DNA of 57,413 bases from positions 1 to 57,413 of the forward strand of contig JANYKU010000056.1 in assembly GCA_025358075.1 (NCBI GenBank), written 5' to 3'. The stretch is from Ilumatobacteraceae bacterium. GTDB lineage: Bacteria; Actinomycetota; Acidimicrobiia; Acidimicrobiales; Ilumatobacteraceae. Below are positions 17,391 through 26,254 of this stretch, piece by piece. Numbering within the stretch: the stretch's first letter is position 1; every line of letters begins with the position of its first letter. The position numbers were made by a program, and so were the translations under genes. Below the pieces are notes generated by a model. The model worked only from the letters and a program-made list of their open reading frames with translations, did not search any database and was not told the origin of the DNA.

Positions 17391-18172
17391 ACGCAACAGA
17401 AGGTTTCGAGAAGCTTCGACTGAACGTCAACGGCACCGACACCGTGGTGCTCGCCCTCGGCGACCCTGCGGCCCCGCCGCTGGTGTTCTTCCACGGGGCA
17501 GGCACGTTCCATGGCTGGGAGTTCGCCAGGCCGTGGGCGGCGAACTTCAGGGTGTTGATCCCACATCATCCCGGCTTCGCCGAGTCCGGCGATATGAAGG
17601 GCTTGCGCGAGTTCGGCGACTTCGTGCTGCATTACGGCGCGCTGTTCGATCAGTTGGGTTTGCATCATGACGTCAACCTCGTAGGTCTGTCGCTCGGCGG
17701 TCGGCTCGCCGCCCGCTTCGCAATCCACCAACAACACCGGTTGCGCCGGTTGGTGCTGGTCGCCCCGGCCGGACTGGTCGTGCCCGAGGCGCCGATGGAA
17801 GACATCTTCCGCATCCCTCCCGAACAGATCCCCGCTCGACTGGTCAAGAACTTCGAGGTCCTGCTGCCCTGGCTGCCCAGCGATCCTCATGACCTCGACT
17901 TCGCCGTCGACCGGTACCGCGAGACCCGCACGGTTGCCACCGTCGCATGGGATGAACCGTTCGATCGGGTCATCCCGCGATGGATCAAGACGATGACGGT
18001 GCCGACGATGGTCATGTGGGGCAACGACGACGCTCTGATCCCGGTCGGGCAGGCCCCGGCGTGGGCAGCCCTCATCCCCGACAGCACGCTGCGCTTGTTC
18101 GATGACGCAGGGCATCTGCTTCTCGACGAGTCGAGCGATGCGGTGTTGGCGGTGGCTGAGTTCTGCGCATGA
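17387..18172 (+). CDS. Alpha/beta hydrolase
   Basis: The 261-aa hydrolase has the oxyanion loop FFHGAGT, the nucleophile elbow GLSLGG (Ser102), an acid in MWGNDDALIP and a terminal GHLLLDE His. It is translationally coupled to the LLM monooxygenase on both sides of the ATGA overlap and then to the MFS gene. Coupling suggests it acts directly on the monooxygenase product. Ester or lactone hydrolysis after a Baeyer-Villiger-type step would fit (inference). Confidence 0.88.
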   Translation: MNATEGFEKLRLNVNGTDTVVLALGDPAAPPLVFFHGAGTFHGWEFARPWAANFRVLIPHHPGFAESGDMKGLREFGDFVLHYGALFDQLGLHHDVNLVGLSLGGRLAARFAIHQQHRLRRLVLVAPAGLVVPEAPMEDIFRIPPEQIPARLVKNFEVLLPWLPSDPHDLDFAVDRYRETRTVATVAWDEPFDRVIPRWIKTMTVPTMVMWGNDDALIPVGQAPAWAALIPDSTLRLFDDAGHLLLDESSDAVLAVAEFCA

Positions 18173-19395
18173 CGGTTGCCGTTCTCGAAGCACGCCGGCA
18201 ACCCTCGCGGCTCGAACTGCGCGCCTTCGCCGGATTGTCGATGGCGTCGGCGGCGATCTCGATCGATCTGATCCTGCCCGCCTTCAGTCGCATCCGCAGC
18301 GACCTCGGCCTGGCCCCCGACTCGGCCGCGACGGCGGGACTGGTCACCGCCTTCTTTCTCGGCATGGCCGTCGGGCCGATCCCGTTCGGTCTGATGGCCG
18401 ACCGATTCGGTCGTCGACTGGTGCTGCTGGCCACCTGCGCGTTGTTCGTGGGTGGAGCACTGGCCGCGGCTGCCGTACCGTCGTTGCACTGGATGCTGTG
18501 GGCTCGGTTCGCCTGGGGCCTCGGTGCAGCGGGCTTGCGGGTCATCGCCGTGGCGACCATCCGCGATCGGTTCGTCGGCGCCGACATGGCGCGCGAGATG
18601 GCCTTCGCGATGACGATCTTCATCCTCGTGCCGGTCGTCGCGCCCGCGCTCGGGGCCGGGCTGATCAAGATCATGCCGTGGCGCGGCATGTTCGTGGTGT
18701 GCGCCGTGTTCGCCGCGGCCATCGCGCTGTGGTCACTGCGACTGCCCGAGACCTTGCCCGACGACAACCGTCAGCCACTGCACCTCCGCCAGGTGTGGAT
18801 CGCCACGATGGCGATCGTCCACAGCCGTGCTGCATTGCTGTACACGCTGGCCAGCGTGGCGATCTTCGCCGCGTTCTCGTCGTACCTCGCCTCGTCCGAA
18901 CGGGTCGTCGACGAAGTGTTCCACCGCAAGTCGTGGTTCCCGTTCATCTTCGGCGGGATCGCCATCTTGATGGGTGCCGGCTCGATGTCGGTCGGACGCA
19001 ACGTCGAACGGATCGGCCTCGACCGCCTCATCAGGTGGTCGCTGGTCGCCTACACCGTTGCCGCGATCGCGATGTATTCGGTCAGCCTCAGTGCCGGTGG
19101 CCATCCGACGTTCTGGCCGTTCATCATCCTGCTGGCACTGGTGCTCGTCGGCCACAACGTGTTGTTTCCCAACCTCAATGCCGCGGCGATGGTGCCCGTC
19201 GGGCACGTTGCCGGAACCGCTGCAGCGGTGTACGCAACGGTCACGACGGCAGCCGGGGCGCTCGTCGGCTCATGGCTCGATCACATCTTCGATGGCACCG
19301 TCAACCCGTTCAGCCTGGCCTTCGGTATGGCCGGCGTCGTCGCCCTCGGCATGGTGCTGGCGCTTCGGCTGCCGCGGGCCGGAGAGGTACGTTAG
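18169..19395 (+). CDS. MFS transporter (Bcr/CflA-like drug or metabolite carrier)
   Basis: This 408-aa protein has about 12 hydrophobic spans. The MFS signature in the loop between spans 2 and 3 reads GLMADRFGRRLVLL, and an early SIDLILPAF resembles the D-x-x-x-P motif of Bcr/CflA carriers. It sits in the middle of the coupled operon (ATGA overlap with the hydrolase), so it may import a substrate or export a toxic intermediate. Direction of transport cannot be told from sequence. Confidence 0.88.
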   Translation: MTVAVLEARRQPSRLELRAFAGLSMASAAISIDLILPAFSRIRSDLGLAPDSAATAGLVTAFFLGMAVGPIPFGLMADRFGRRLVLLATCALFVGGALAAAAVPSLHWMLWARFAWGLGAAGLRVIAVATIRDRFVGADMAREMAFAMTIFILVPVVAPALGAGLIKIMPWRGMFVVCAVFAAAIALWSLRLPETLPDDNRQPLHLRQVWIATMAIVHSRAALLYTLASVAIFAAFSSYLASSERVVDEVFHRKSWFPFIFGGIAILMGAGSMSVGRNVERIGLDRLIRWSLVAYTVAAIAMYSVSLSAGGHPTFWPFIILLALVLVGHNVLFPNLNAAAMVPVGHVAGTAAAVYATVTTAAGALVGSWLDHIFDGTVNPFSLAFGMAGVVALGMVLALRLPRAGEVR

Positions 19396-19399
19396 CCCG

Positions 19400-20404
19400 A
19401 TGCCAAGTGCCCTCCTGTTCGATGTCGGCGACGTTCTGATGGAGTCGAACTGGGTCGTGCTCGACGAGTTGGAACGGCGTACCGGCCGACGATTCGCCGG
19501 GCGCGGAGCGAGGGATCCCGATGGCGATCCAGCATGGCAACGCTGCCTCCGTGGCGAGATCGACATCGACGAGTACTGGAACCAGTTGGCTCTCTCGGGT
19601 GGCTATCCGGACCGCATCACGATGTGGCGGGCGATGAGCGTCGAGTTGGGCGCGGGAGTGTTCGCCGCCGATGCGCTCGCTCTCGTCGACCAGGCACGTG
19701 CCGCGGGGATCAAGGTCGGGATCCTCAGCAACGATCTGTACAAGGCTTCGACTCGTGAGTGGGTTGCCAGTCGACCGGAGTTCGCCAAGTTCGATGTCCT
19801 CGTCGATTGCACCGATTTCGGCGAACGCAAGCCTGCTCCCGGCCCATATCTGAAGGCGGCCGCCGACTTCGGGTTGCCCCCCGAAGAGATCGTGTTCCTC
19901 GACGACACGCCGTACTGCATCGAAGGTGCCCGCGCCGTTGGAATGATTGGGGTGCCGGTCGACCCGCTGGCTCGTTCTCATGCATTCGATCAGGCCCGTC
20001 GGCTCGTCGGGCTCACCCCACCGGCAACAGCCGATCAACTGGTCGCCGCCGCGGAGACGGCCTACCGCAGTCAGGATCTTTCCCAGATCATGCGTCTGCT
20101 GCACCCCGACATCGTCATCTACTGGAATGGTGAGAAGGTCGCCGAGGGCCTCGACGCGGCCAGGCAGTTCCACACGCAACGGCTCGGGTTCGGCTCGACA
20201 ACCCGGCACGACTACGAATTGCACAAGACGCTCCGCGCCGCTGAAGGCGACACGATTTGCGTCGAGTGGGAGTCCAGCTATCGCGATGACAACGACCGGC
20301 TGGTGCGCGGCCGCGCCGGCGAGTTCTGGACCATGCGCTACGGATTGCTCATCGAGTGGCGCGCCTACTACCACCGCATTCCCGATGAAGGGGGCTCCCA
20401 ATGA
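19400..20404 (+). CDS. HAD-superfamily hydrolase fused to an NTF2/SnoaL-like domain
   Basis: The 334-aa product combines two domains. Residues 1-205 are a HAD-IA hydrolase with motif I DVGDV (Asp8, nucleophile), motif II ILSND, the motif III Lys in ERKPAPG and motif IV FLDDTPYC. Residues 220-334 (DQLVAAAETAYRSQD through YHRIPDEG) look like an NTF2/SnoaL-type alpha+beta barrel. The fusion might couple dehalogenation or dephosphorylation to isomerisation or hydration. A phosphatase role would fit the swivel (dikinase-like) proteins nearby, but this is inference. The stop overlaps the nitrilase ATG. Confidence 0.82.
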   Translation: MPSALLFDVGDVLMESNWVVLDELERRTGRRFAGRGARDPDGDPAWQRCLRGEIDIDEYWNQLALSGGYPDRITMWRAMSVELGAGVFAADALALVDQARAAGIKVGILSNDLYKASTREWVASRPEFAKFDVLVDCTDFGERKPAPGPYLKAAADFGLPPEEIVFLDDTPYCIEGARAVGMIGVPVDPLARSHAFDQARRLVGLTPPATADQLVAAAETAYRSQDLSQIMRLLHPDIVIYWNGEKVAEGLDAARQFHTQRLGFGSTTRHDYELHKTLRAAEGDTICVEWESSYRDDNDRLVRGRAGEFWTMRYGLLIEWRAYYHRIPDEGGSQ

Positions 20405-21345
20405 CCTTCCGATTGGCGGCAATCCAGTCCGCACCAGTGCTGCTCGATCGTCAGGCGTCCACCGACAAGGCTTGCGAGTTGATCGGCAAGGCCGGCGAGA
20501 TGGGGGCGACCGTCGCCGCCTTCGGCGAGACGTGGCTGCCCGGGTATCCCCGATGGGTTCACGCCCGGATCCCGTATCAGCAGCGACGTCAGCTCACGGC
20601 CCGCTATCTCGGCGCGGCCGTCGTGATCCCTGGGCCGGAGACCGACCAGCTGTGCGCCGCGGCACGTGCCGCCGGCACCGACGTGGTGATCGGTGTTGCC
20701 GAGCTCGACGAGACGTCGGCCGGCACGGTCTACTGCACGTTGCTGTTCATCTCCGCCGAGGGCGAGATCCTCGGCAAGCACCGCAAGATGAAGCCGACCG
20801 ACGGCGAGCGCACCGCATGGGGCGAGGGCGACGCCACCGGCCTGCGGCCGTACCGGCGCCAGTACGCCTCGATCAGCGGGCTGAACTGCTGGGAGCACAA
20901 CATGGTGCTGCCCGGCTACGCGCTCATGGCCCAGGGCACGCAGGTGCACGTTGCCGCGTTTCCCGGTCACGAGACCGAACCAGCGGCGATGTCGTCGACC
21001 AGGCAGCTACTCCTCGCGAGGGCGTTCGCGTCGCAGGCCGCGGCCTACGTCGTGCTCGTCGGCGGGTTGATTCATCCCGACGACATCTCCGATCCCGAGT
21101 TGCGCGACGTGGTTGCCACGACCCAGCCGATGAACGGCGGCAGCTACATCATCGATCCGATGGGCGAGATCATCGCCGGCCCGGCGGAGGGTGAGGAGAT
21201 CCTCATCGCTGAAGGGTCCCTCGACACGGTCCGCACGGCGAAGGCGATGTGCGATGTGGCCGGCCACTACTCGCGTCCCGATCTCCTGCGACTGGTCATC
21301 AACCGCACCCCGTCACGTCGACTGGTCGAAGAAGAGTTGTCGTGA
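20401..21345 (+). CDS. Nitrilase-family carbon-nitrogen hydrolase
   Basis: The 314-aa enzyme has the complete nitrilase triad: Glu43 in FGETWLPGYP, Lys in HRKMKPT and Cys163 in GLNCWEHN. The long FGETWLPGYP and CWEH motifs are typical of true nitrilases and cyanide hydratases rather than amidases. It would hydrolyse a nitrile to the acid plus ammonia. It is coupled by ATGA to the HAD fusion and by GTGA to the next SDR. An amidase lies in the facing operon, so nitrogen removal may occur at two steps. Confidence 0.92.
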   Translation: MTFRLAAIQSAPVLLDRQASTDKACELIGKAGEMGATVAAFGETWLPGYPRWVHARIPYQQRRQLTARYLGAAVVIPGPETDQLCAAARAAGTDVVIGVAELDETSAGTVYCTLLFISAEGEILGKHRKMKPTDGERTAWGEGDATGLRPYRRQYASISGLNCWEHNMVLPGYALMAQGTQVHVAAFPGHETEPAAMSSTRQLLLARAFASQAAAYVVLVGGLIHPDDISDPELRDVVATTQPMNGGSYIIDPMGEIIAGPAEGEEILIAEGSLDTVRTAKAMCDVAGHYSRPDLLRLVINRTPSRRLVEEELS

Positions 21346-22037
21346 CCACGGTCGTCATCACCGGAGCCAATCGCGGGCTCGGGCTGGCGCTGGCCCAGCA
21401 GTACAGCTCAACAGGAGCACACGTGATCGGTGGGTGTCGCAAGCCCGACGACGCTCATGCACTGCGTGAAAGCGGCGCGGAGATCCACTCGTTGGACACG
21501 TCCTCCGACGCGTCGATCGTCCCCTTTGCTGCGGCCATCGGCGACCGCCCGGTCGACGTCGTGATCAACAACGCCGGCATCGATGCCCGAGCCGTCGGCG
21601 CCGACGACGATGCACGTGGAGCCCTCGACGTCACCGCAGAGCAGTACCTCGCGGTGACGAACGTCAACGTCGTCGGGCCGATGCGACTGGTGCAGATGTT
21701 GGCCGCCAACCTCCGTGCTGCTCACGGCACGGTCGCCAACATCTCGTCGCAGGTCGGCTCGCTCGAAGCAGCCCAACGGTTGGGTCGCGATGCGTCGTAC
21801 AACTCGTCGAAGGCGGCGCTCAATATGCTGACCGTCAAGCAGTCACAGGCGTTTCGACCTGATGGCGTGGTCGTGGTGTGCATGCATCCCGGTTGGGTGC
21901 GCAGCGACATGGGTGGCAAGGGCGCCGACCTCGAGCCCGCCGAAGCAGCATCTGGCATCGCCCGAGTCCTCGCCACGCTCACCATCGACGACACCGGCTC
22001 GTTCCTGCGTTGGGATGGTTCCGTTCACCCCTGGTGA
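21342..22037 (+). CDS. SDR-family oxidoreductase
   Basis: This 231-aa short-chain dehydrogenase has TGANRGLG (cofactor loop), NNAGID, ISSQVGS and the catalytic YNSSK pair, and ends after a substrate segment HPGWVRSDMGG typical of C-factor-like SDRs. The GTG start overlaps the nitrilase stop. It is the last gene of the operon and is followed by a strong hairpin. Substrate unknown. Confidence 0.88.
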   Translation: MTTVVITGANRGLGLALAQQYSSTGAHVIGGCRKPDDAHALRESGAEIHSLDTSSDASIVPFAAAIGDRPVDVVINNAGIDARAVGADDDARGALDVTAEQYLAVTNVNVVGPMRLVQMLAANLRAAHGTVANISSQVGSLEAAQRLGRDASYNSSKAALNMLTVKQSQAFRPDGVVVVCMHPGWVRSDMGGKGADLEPAEAASGIARVLATLTIDDTGSFLRWDGSVHPW

Positions 22038-22055
22038 AACGCCGCGCAGGCACCG

Positions 22056-22084
22056 GATGTCCCGCCCCCTCAGGCGGGGACATC
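22056..22084. terminator. Bidirectional hairpin between convergent operons
   Basis: GATGTCCCGCC and GGCGGGGACATC pair with a single bulged G around a six-base loop, giving a GC-rich stem of about 11 bp. It sits between the ends of the forward SDR and the reverse YdhR-like gene, so it can terminate both operons. The T-rich tail is weak. Confidence 0.65.
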
Positions 22085-22110
22085 TTGCACCTACGTCGGA
22101 GACGCCGAAC

Positions 22111-22416
22111 TCAGCCGACGATGATCGAGGACGGGTCGACGGTGACCTGGCTGTCGTAGAAGGTGACGTTCGGCTCTGATCCATAACGCGCCGCTACGCG
22201 GCTGCGCCACGTCTCGTCGTACAACGCCTCGGCCTGCTGGCGGCTGTCCCACAGGTAGACCCCGCCTGCGGTGCGCCCGTCGTCGGACAACAGGTAGTGC
22301 TTGCGGCGGAGCCCGTCGACGTTCTGGTATCCGGGTGCACTGGCTTCGAACATCGCCCGAGCCTCGTCGGTGGTGAGCGGCGCCGGTAACGCGAAGTTCA
22401 CGACGGCAACGATCAT
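22111..22416 (-). CDS. YdhR/ABM-like small protein (dimeric alpha-beta barrel)
   Basis: The 101-aa product starts MIVAVVNFALPAPL and has the compact alpha-beta pattern of YdhR-type putative monooxygenases: GLRRKHYLLSDDGRTAGGVYLWDS, then AEALYDETW (shown here in pieces GLRRKHYLL and GGVYLWDS). The family holds small ligand-binding or cofactor-free oxygenases. The ATG overlaps the amidase stop by ATGA. It is the last gene of the reverse operon. Confidence 0.75.
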   Translation of the reverse strand: MIVAVVNFALPAPLTTDEARAMFEASAPGYQNVDGLRRKHYLLSDDGRTAGGVYLWDSRQQAEALYDETWRSRVAARYGSEPNVTFYDSQVTVDPSSIIVG

Positions 22417-23792
22417 GCGCTCACCGTAGCCCTGCGTTGTGCCCACGGCTCGGCGGCCTCCAATGCGGCCGCCACCGTGATCAGCAGATCGTCGCGACCG
22501 AACGGGGCGATCAGTTGCACGCCGCGTGGAAGCCCATCGGCGGGCCAACCGAATGGGACGCTGATGGCCGGTTGCCCGGTGACGTTGAACGGGCGCGTGA
22601 AGGCGCTGCCGCGACCGGATTCGTAGCCCTTGGTGTAGTCGCCGAGCAGTGTCGGGCCACCCGCCGTGGTCGGGGTCACGAGTACATCGAAGTTCTTCCA
22701 CCACACCTCGGCGAGCGCGGTGTGTTCGATCAACACGGTTTGTGCGGCGAGCAGACCGACGCCATCGACGGCACGGCCGGCACACACGAGACGCCACGTC
22801 GTGGGCTCGAGATCGCCCTCGCCGAGCTGGCGCCCGAGCTTGGCCGACCAGGTGTCGACCTCGACGGCAAGGTTGACGGCGAGCAGCGTTGCCGCGGCCT
22901 TCCACATCGTCGGGTTGGACAGCGGGTCGGGGGAGGAGATCTCGACACTGCAGCCGAAGCCTTCAAGGACCGATGCGCAATGCTCGGCGGCCAGCGCGTT
23001 CTCGGGGTCGACCGCACTACCACTGAAAGCCTGCGTGCACATCCCGACACGCAGCGGCGGACAGGGCCGGGCAACCGCCGGCAGCAGCGAGGTAGAACCG
23101 GCGACAGAGATCGCGTCGAGGAGCGCAGCCGTGTCTCGGACCGAACGGGTCACGACGCCCTCGACGTTCATGCCGGTTCGGGCATCGGCAACGGTGCTGG
23201 CGATGGTGCGCCCTCGCGACGGCTTCAAGCCAACCAGCCCGCAGTGCGCCGATGGAATGCGGATCGACCCGGAGATGTCGTTGGCGTGCGCCGCAGCGAC
23301 GAGCCGCGCCGCGACGGCTGCGGCAGAACCGCCCGACGATCCACCCGGCGTGTGCTCGGTGTTCCACGGGTTGTGGGTCGGGCCGAAGGCCTCCGGCTCG
23401 CACGTGCCGACGCAGGCCAGCTCCGGAGTGTTGGTGCGCCCGAGCGGGATCAGCCCTGCTTTCCGAAAGGCAAGCGCCAAAGGGGCATCGCTGGTCGCCC
23501 GGAAGCCCACGTCTCGCAGGACGCGCATCCCCATGGTGTACGGCTCGCCGGCCTCGCGGCAGCGGTAGTCCTTGAACAGGAACGGCACACCGCGAAATGG
23601 GCCGTCGGGAAGCGGACCGTCGGCATCGCGCAGCGCCCGCTCGTACTGGCGGTGCACCATCACGTTGAGCTGAGGGTCGAGCCGCTCGATGCGGTCGATT
23701 GCCTGCTCGACCAGCTCGCGCGGATGCACCTCCTTGTCGCGCACCAACTCGGCTTGCGCTGTGGCGTCGAGATCAGTGAGGGAAACGTCCAC
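22413..23792 (-). CDS. Amidase (amidase-signature family)
   Basis: The enzyme has the Ser-cisSer-Lys machinery of amidase-signature hydrolases: the Lys in VPFLFKDYR, the glycine- and serine-rich stretch GGSSGGSAAAVAA and the nucleophile region NDISGSIRIPSAHCG. The C-terminal PFNVTGQPAISVPFG is also typical. It would cleave an amide to acid and amine. The start is uncertain. A GTG at 23792 gives 459 aa and overlaps the SDR end by 20 nt; an ATG at 23837 would overlap more and lacks a ribosome site. It belongs to the reverse operon with the swivel protein. Confidence 0.87.
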   Translation of the reverse strand: MDVSLTDLDATAQAELVRDKEVHPRELVEQAIDRIERLDPQLNVMVHRQYERALRDADGPLPDGPFRGVPFLFKDYRCREAGEPYTMGMRVLRDVGFRATSDAPLALAFRKAGLIPLGRTNTPELACVGTCEPEAFGPTHNPWNTEHTPGGSSGGSAAAVAARLVAAAHANDISGSIRIPSAHCGLVGLKPSRGRTIASTVADARTGMNVEGVVTRSVRDTAALLDAISVAGSTSLLPAVARPCPPLRVGMCTQAFSGSAVDPENALAAEHCASVLEGFGCSVEISSPDPLSNPTMWKAAATLLAVNLAVEVDTWSAKLGRQLGEGDLEPTTWRLVCAGRAVDGVGLLAAQTVLIEHTALAEVWWKNFDVLVTPTTAGGPTLLGDYTKGYESGRGSAFTRPFNVTGQPAISVPFGWPADGLPRGVQLIAPFGRDDLLITVAAALEAAEPWAQRRATVSA

Positions 23793-24441
23793 CGTTGACC
23801 AGGATCGTCTGGGCGCTGACGAACTTCGAGTCGTCACTGAGCAGATAGCAGTAGGTGCCGAGGAGGTCGTCGGGCTCCATCACTCGGCCGAGAGGTGTGG
23901 CCGTGGGGTCGTAGGCGCCCAGCACGGCAGAGCCCTCGGTGGGCGTGAAGCCAGGCCCGACACAGTTGACCCGGATCTGTTGGGGGCCGAGCTCGAAGGC
24001 CAGTGTCTTGGTCATCGACACCACGGCACCCTTCGAGGCAACGTAGTGAAGGAAACCCTGCGATCCGTTGAACGCCGTTGTCGAGGAGACGTTGACGATG
24101 GAGCCGCCGCGAGGCATGTGCTTCGATGCTTCGCGGGCACACAGGAACGTGCCGCGCACGTTGACCGCCATCATCCTGTCCCATTCGTCGACCGAGATCT
24201 CCTGGAAGGGTCGTCGAGCGACGAGCAACGCGGCGTTGTTGACCAGCCCATCGATCTCACCGACCTGGTCGAACAGCGTGATCACGTCGAGCTCGTCGCT
24301 GACATCGCAGAGGATGTCGCAACCCGGAAGGATGTCGGTGGAGATGACCTCGGCGCCACGCTCGCGCAGCTCGCCCACGAGGCGCGCGCCAATGCCGCGG
24401 GCGCCTCCCGTGACCACGACACGCTTGCCCTTGACAGTCAC
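23773..24441 (-). CDS. SDR-family oxidoreductase
   Basis: The 222-aa SDR has TGGARGIG, NNAAL, VSSTTAF and a YVASKGA catalytic Tyr/Lys pair, ending ILVNGGRFPH. It is slightly short for the family because the region between the cofactor loop and NNA is compact. It lies 10 nt after the swivel-protein gene and overlaps the amidase start. It would oxidise or reduce a hydroxy/keto intermediate. Confidence 0.88.
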   Translation of the reverse strand: MTVKGKRVVVTGGARGIGARLVGELRERGAEVISTDILPGCDILCDVSDELDVITLFDQVGEIDGLVNNAALLVARRPFQEISVDEWDRMMAVNVRGTFLCAREASKHMPRGGSIVNVSSTTAFNGSQGFLHYVASKGAVVSMTKTLAFELGPQQIRVNCVGPGFTPTEGSAVLGAYDPTATPLGRVMEPDDLLGTYCYLLSDDSKFVSAQTILVNGGRFPH

Positions 24442-24451
24442 CCGGTCACAC

Positions 24452-26170
24452 TCACGTGGCGGCGCGCTCCACGATCGTGACGATGCCGCGTGTGCCGTCG
24501 ACCTCGATGAGATCGCCGGTGCGGATGCGCTGCGTGGCCACCGATGTGCCGACTACGCACGGAATGCCGTACTCGCGACTGACCGTCGCGGCATGAGTGA
24601 GCGACCCACCGCCATCGCACACGCACGCCCCGATGATGGCGAACGCAGTCGTCCAGTTGGGTGAGGTCGCCTCGGTGACGAGGATCTCGCCTTCTTCCAG
24701 ATCAAACAGCTCGGTGGCCGAGAGCATGACGCGGGCTCGCCCTGTGTACGTGCCGGCCGAGGCCGGGAAACCCTTCAGCTGCGTGGTGTGTGGATCGGCC
24801 TTGAGACCTTCGAAGTAGTGGCTGTGCATACCGAAGATCTCGATCAGCACCGGGTCTTCGACCTTGTCGGGCAGGGTGCCGACTACCTTGGGGATCGTCG
24901 GGCGCAGCTCCTGATAGTGGTCGTAGTACTCGTGGCGGGCGGTGGCGATCGACTGCTTGTCTTTCCAACTCACCTCACCGCTGCACACTTTTTGCAGCTC
25001 GGAGAAGAACAGGAACGTGGTGTCGTCGTACGTGTCGGCGCCGAAGGCCTCTGCTGCGGCAAGCGCACCGCGACGCATCGGGATCGATGAGCGCAGGTCG
25101 ATGTAGTAGTTGTGGTCCTCGTTCCACCACGCGAAGTTGGCGACCGTGCAGATGCCGAGCAGCTCGTTGAACCCGGCGAGCACCGGGCCGTTGAGCTTCG
25201 AACGGGCGTCGTCGATCGCTTCATCTCGCTCGCGGTGTGAGTCGGCGAGCGACCGGTCGAAGTCGTGACGTTGTTCCATCTGCACGAAGTTGCGCAGCTG
25301 CCCGAGCGGTGACGCTTGGTTCTCGATCCACGACGGGATGTTGATGTCGGCGATGCCCTCTGTGCGCCAGCCGTAGACCTTCAAGAAGTCGTCGAACTTG
25401 GTCAGCCAGATCGAGGCATTGCCGCCAGCTGCCGACAGCGCACCTCGGATGGCGTCGGGCTCGTGCTCGAACAAGTTGGCGATGCCGAGGCGCTTGGCCT
25501 CGTCGGCGAGATCCCACATCGCCCGGTCGGTCTCCATGATCTTGGAGTCGCGACCCTGGAGCATCTTGGCGATGTTGCCCGGGTCGATGCCATTGCCGGC
25601 ACACAACCCGTACAGCTGCAGATAGATGGCCAGCAGGGGGTACATGATCTCGAAGTGGATCTCCCACGCTCTGCTGTTGAACGTGCGCGCGTCGGCGATG
25701 TACTGGCCGATCTCGGCCGGCGACTTGCCGGCAAAGTCGTAGCTCTCGAAGTAGCCGAGACCGAGTTCGAGCTCCCACTTGCGCTCTTCCCAGATGGCTT
25801 CGAAGTTGCCGAGGAACTTCGGCATGTTCTTCTCGATGCGGGCGGCGCGGAAGCCGATCTCCCACTGCGACGTGACCGGCACTTCGCTCTCGTAGAGGAA
25901 TGGCCCGCCCATGCGCTGCACCAGGCCGCCCGCCGGTGGCAACGGCAACTGGTGCGCAGCGAGCTGCGTCGACCATGCCGCACCGGTGACGAAGCAGAAG
26001 CCGAGCGGGGAGAACCCGCGCGGCCAGTGGAAGTCGACGAACCAGAACCGCGACTCGTCCTCCTTGCGGAACGGACCCGACCTCATTCGCAGCCAGGGAT
26101 CGTCGATGTGCTCCGGCTTCCAGCCCGGGTACCAGTCGAGGAACTGGTCGACGGGAACGATCTCTGCCAT
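24452..26170 (-). CDS. PEP-utilising-enzyme swivel-domain protein (second copy)
   Basis: The 572-aa protein is a distant paralogue of the product at 13374. Its C-terminus is a phosphohistidine swivel domain (GFPASAGTYTGRARV, then GGSLTHAATVSRE with His526, IPCVVG and VDGTRGIVTI). Thr replaces the Ser before the His. The long N-terminal region is rich in aromatic residues and has no recognisable ATP-grasp or PEP-binding domain. GTTTGGGGG-like sequence (TTTGGGGG) precedes the ATG by about 7 nt. The gene leads an operon with an SDR and an amidase. If it works like aryl dikinases it needs an ATP-binding partner encoded elsewhere. Confidence 0.8.
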   Translation of the reverse strand: MAEIVPVDQFLDWYPGWKPEHIDDPWLRMRSGPFRKEDESRFWFVDFHWPRGFSPLGFCFVTGAAWSTQLAAHQLPLPPAGGLVQRMGGPFLYESEVPVTSQWEIGFRAARIEKNMPKFLGNFEAIWEERKWELELGLGYFESYDFAGKSPAEIGQYIADARTFNSRAWEIHFEIMYPLLAIYLQLYGLCAGNGIDPGNIAKMLQGRDSKIMETDRAMWDLADEAKRLGIANLFEHEPDAIRGALSAAGGNASIWLTKFDDFLKVYGWRTEGIADINIPSWIENQASPLGQLRNFVQMEQRHDFDRSLADSHRERDEAIDDARSKLNGPVLAGFNELLGICTVANFAWWNEDHNYYIDLRSSIPMRRGALAAAEAFGADTYDDTTFLFFSELQKVCSGEVSWKDKQSIATARHEYYDHYQELRPTIPKVVGTLPDKVEDPVLIEIFGMHSHYFEGLKADPHTTQLKGFPASAGTYTGRARVMLSATELFDLEEGEILVTEATSPNWTTAFAIIGACVCDGGGSLTHAATVSREYGIPCVVGTSVATQRIRTGDLIEVDGTRGIVTIVERAAT

Positions 26171-26254
26171 GTGATGACCCCCAAATGAATCGATGTTCGG
26201 CTCGCCCGCTCCCACACGGGCTGCGAGCGGCGATGCTATATCACGCAGTTCGGA
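26171..26254. promoter_or_regulatory. Leader of the reverse swivel-protein operon
   Basis: This 84-nt gap between two reverse genes has a possible -10 (GATATAG, read on the minus strand) and a GCCCG-N8-CGGGC hairpin. It could hold an internal promoter for the swivel-SDR-amidase genes. No clear operator was seen. Confidence 0.35.
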
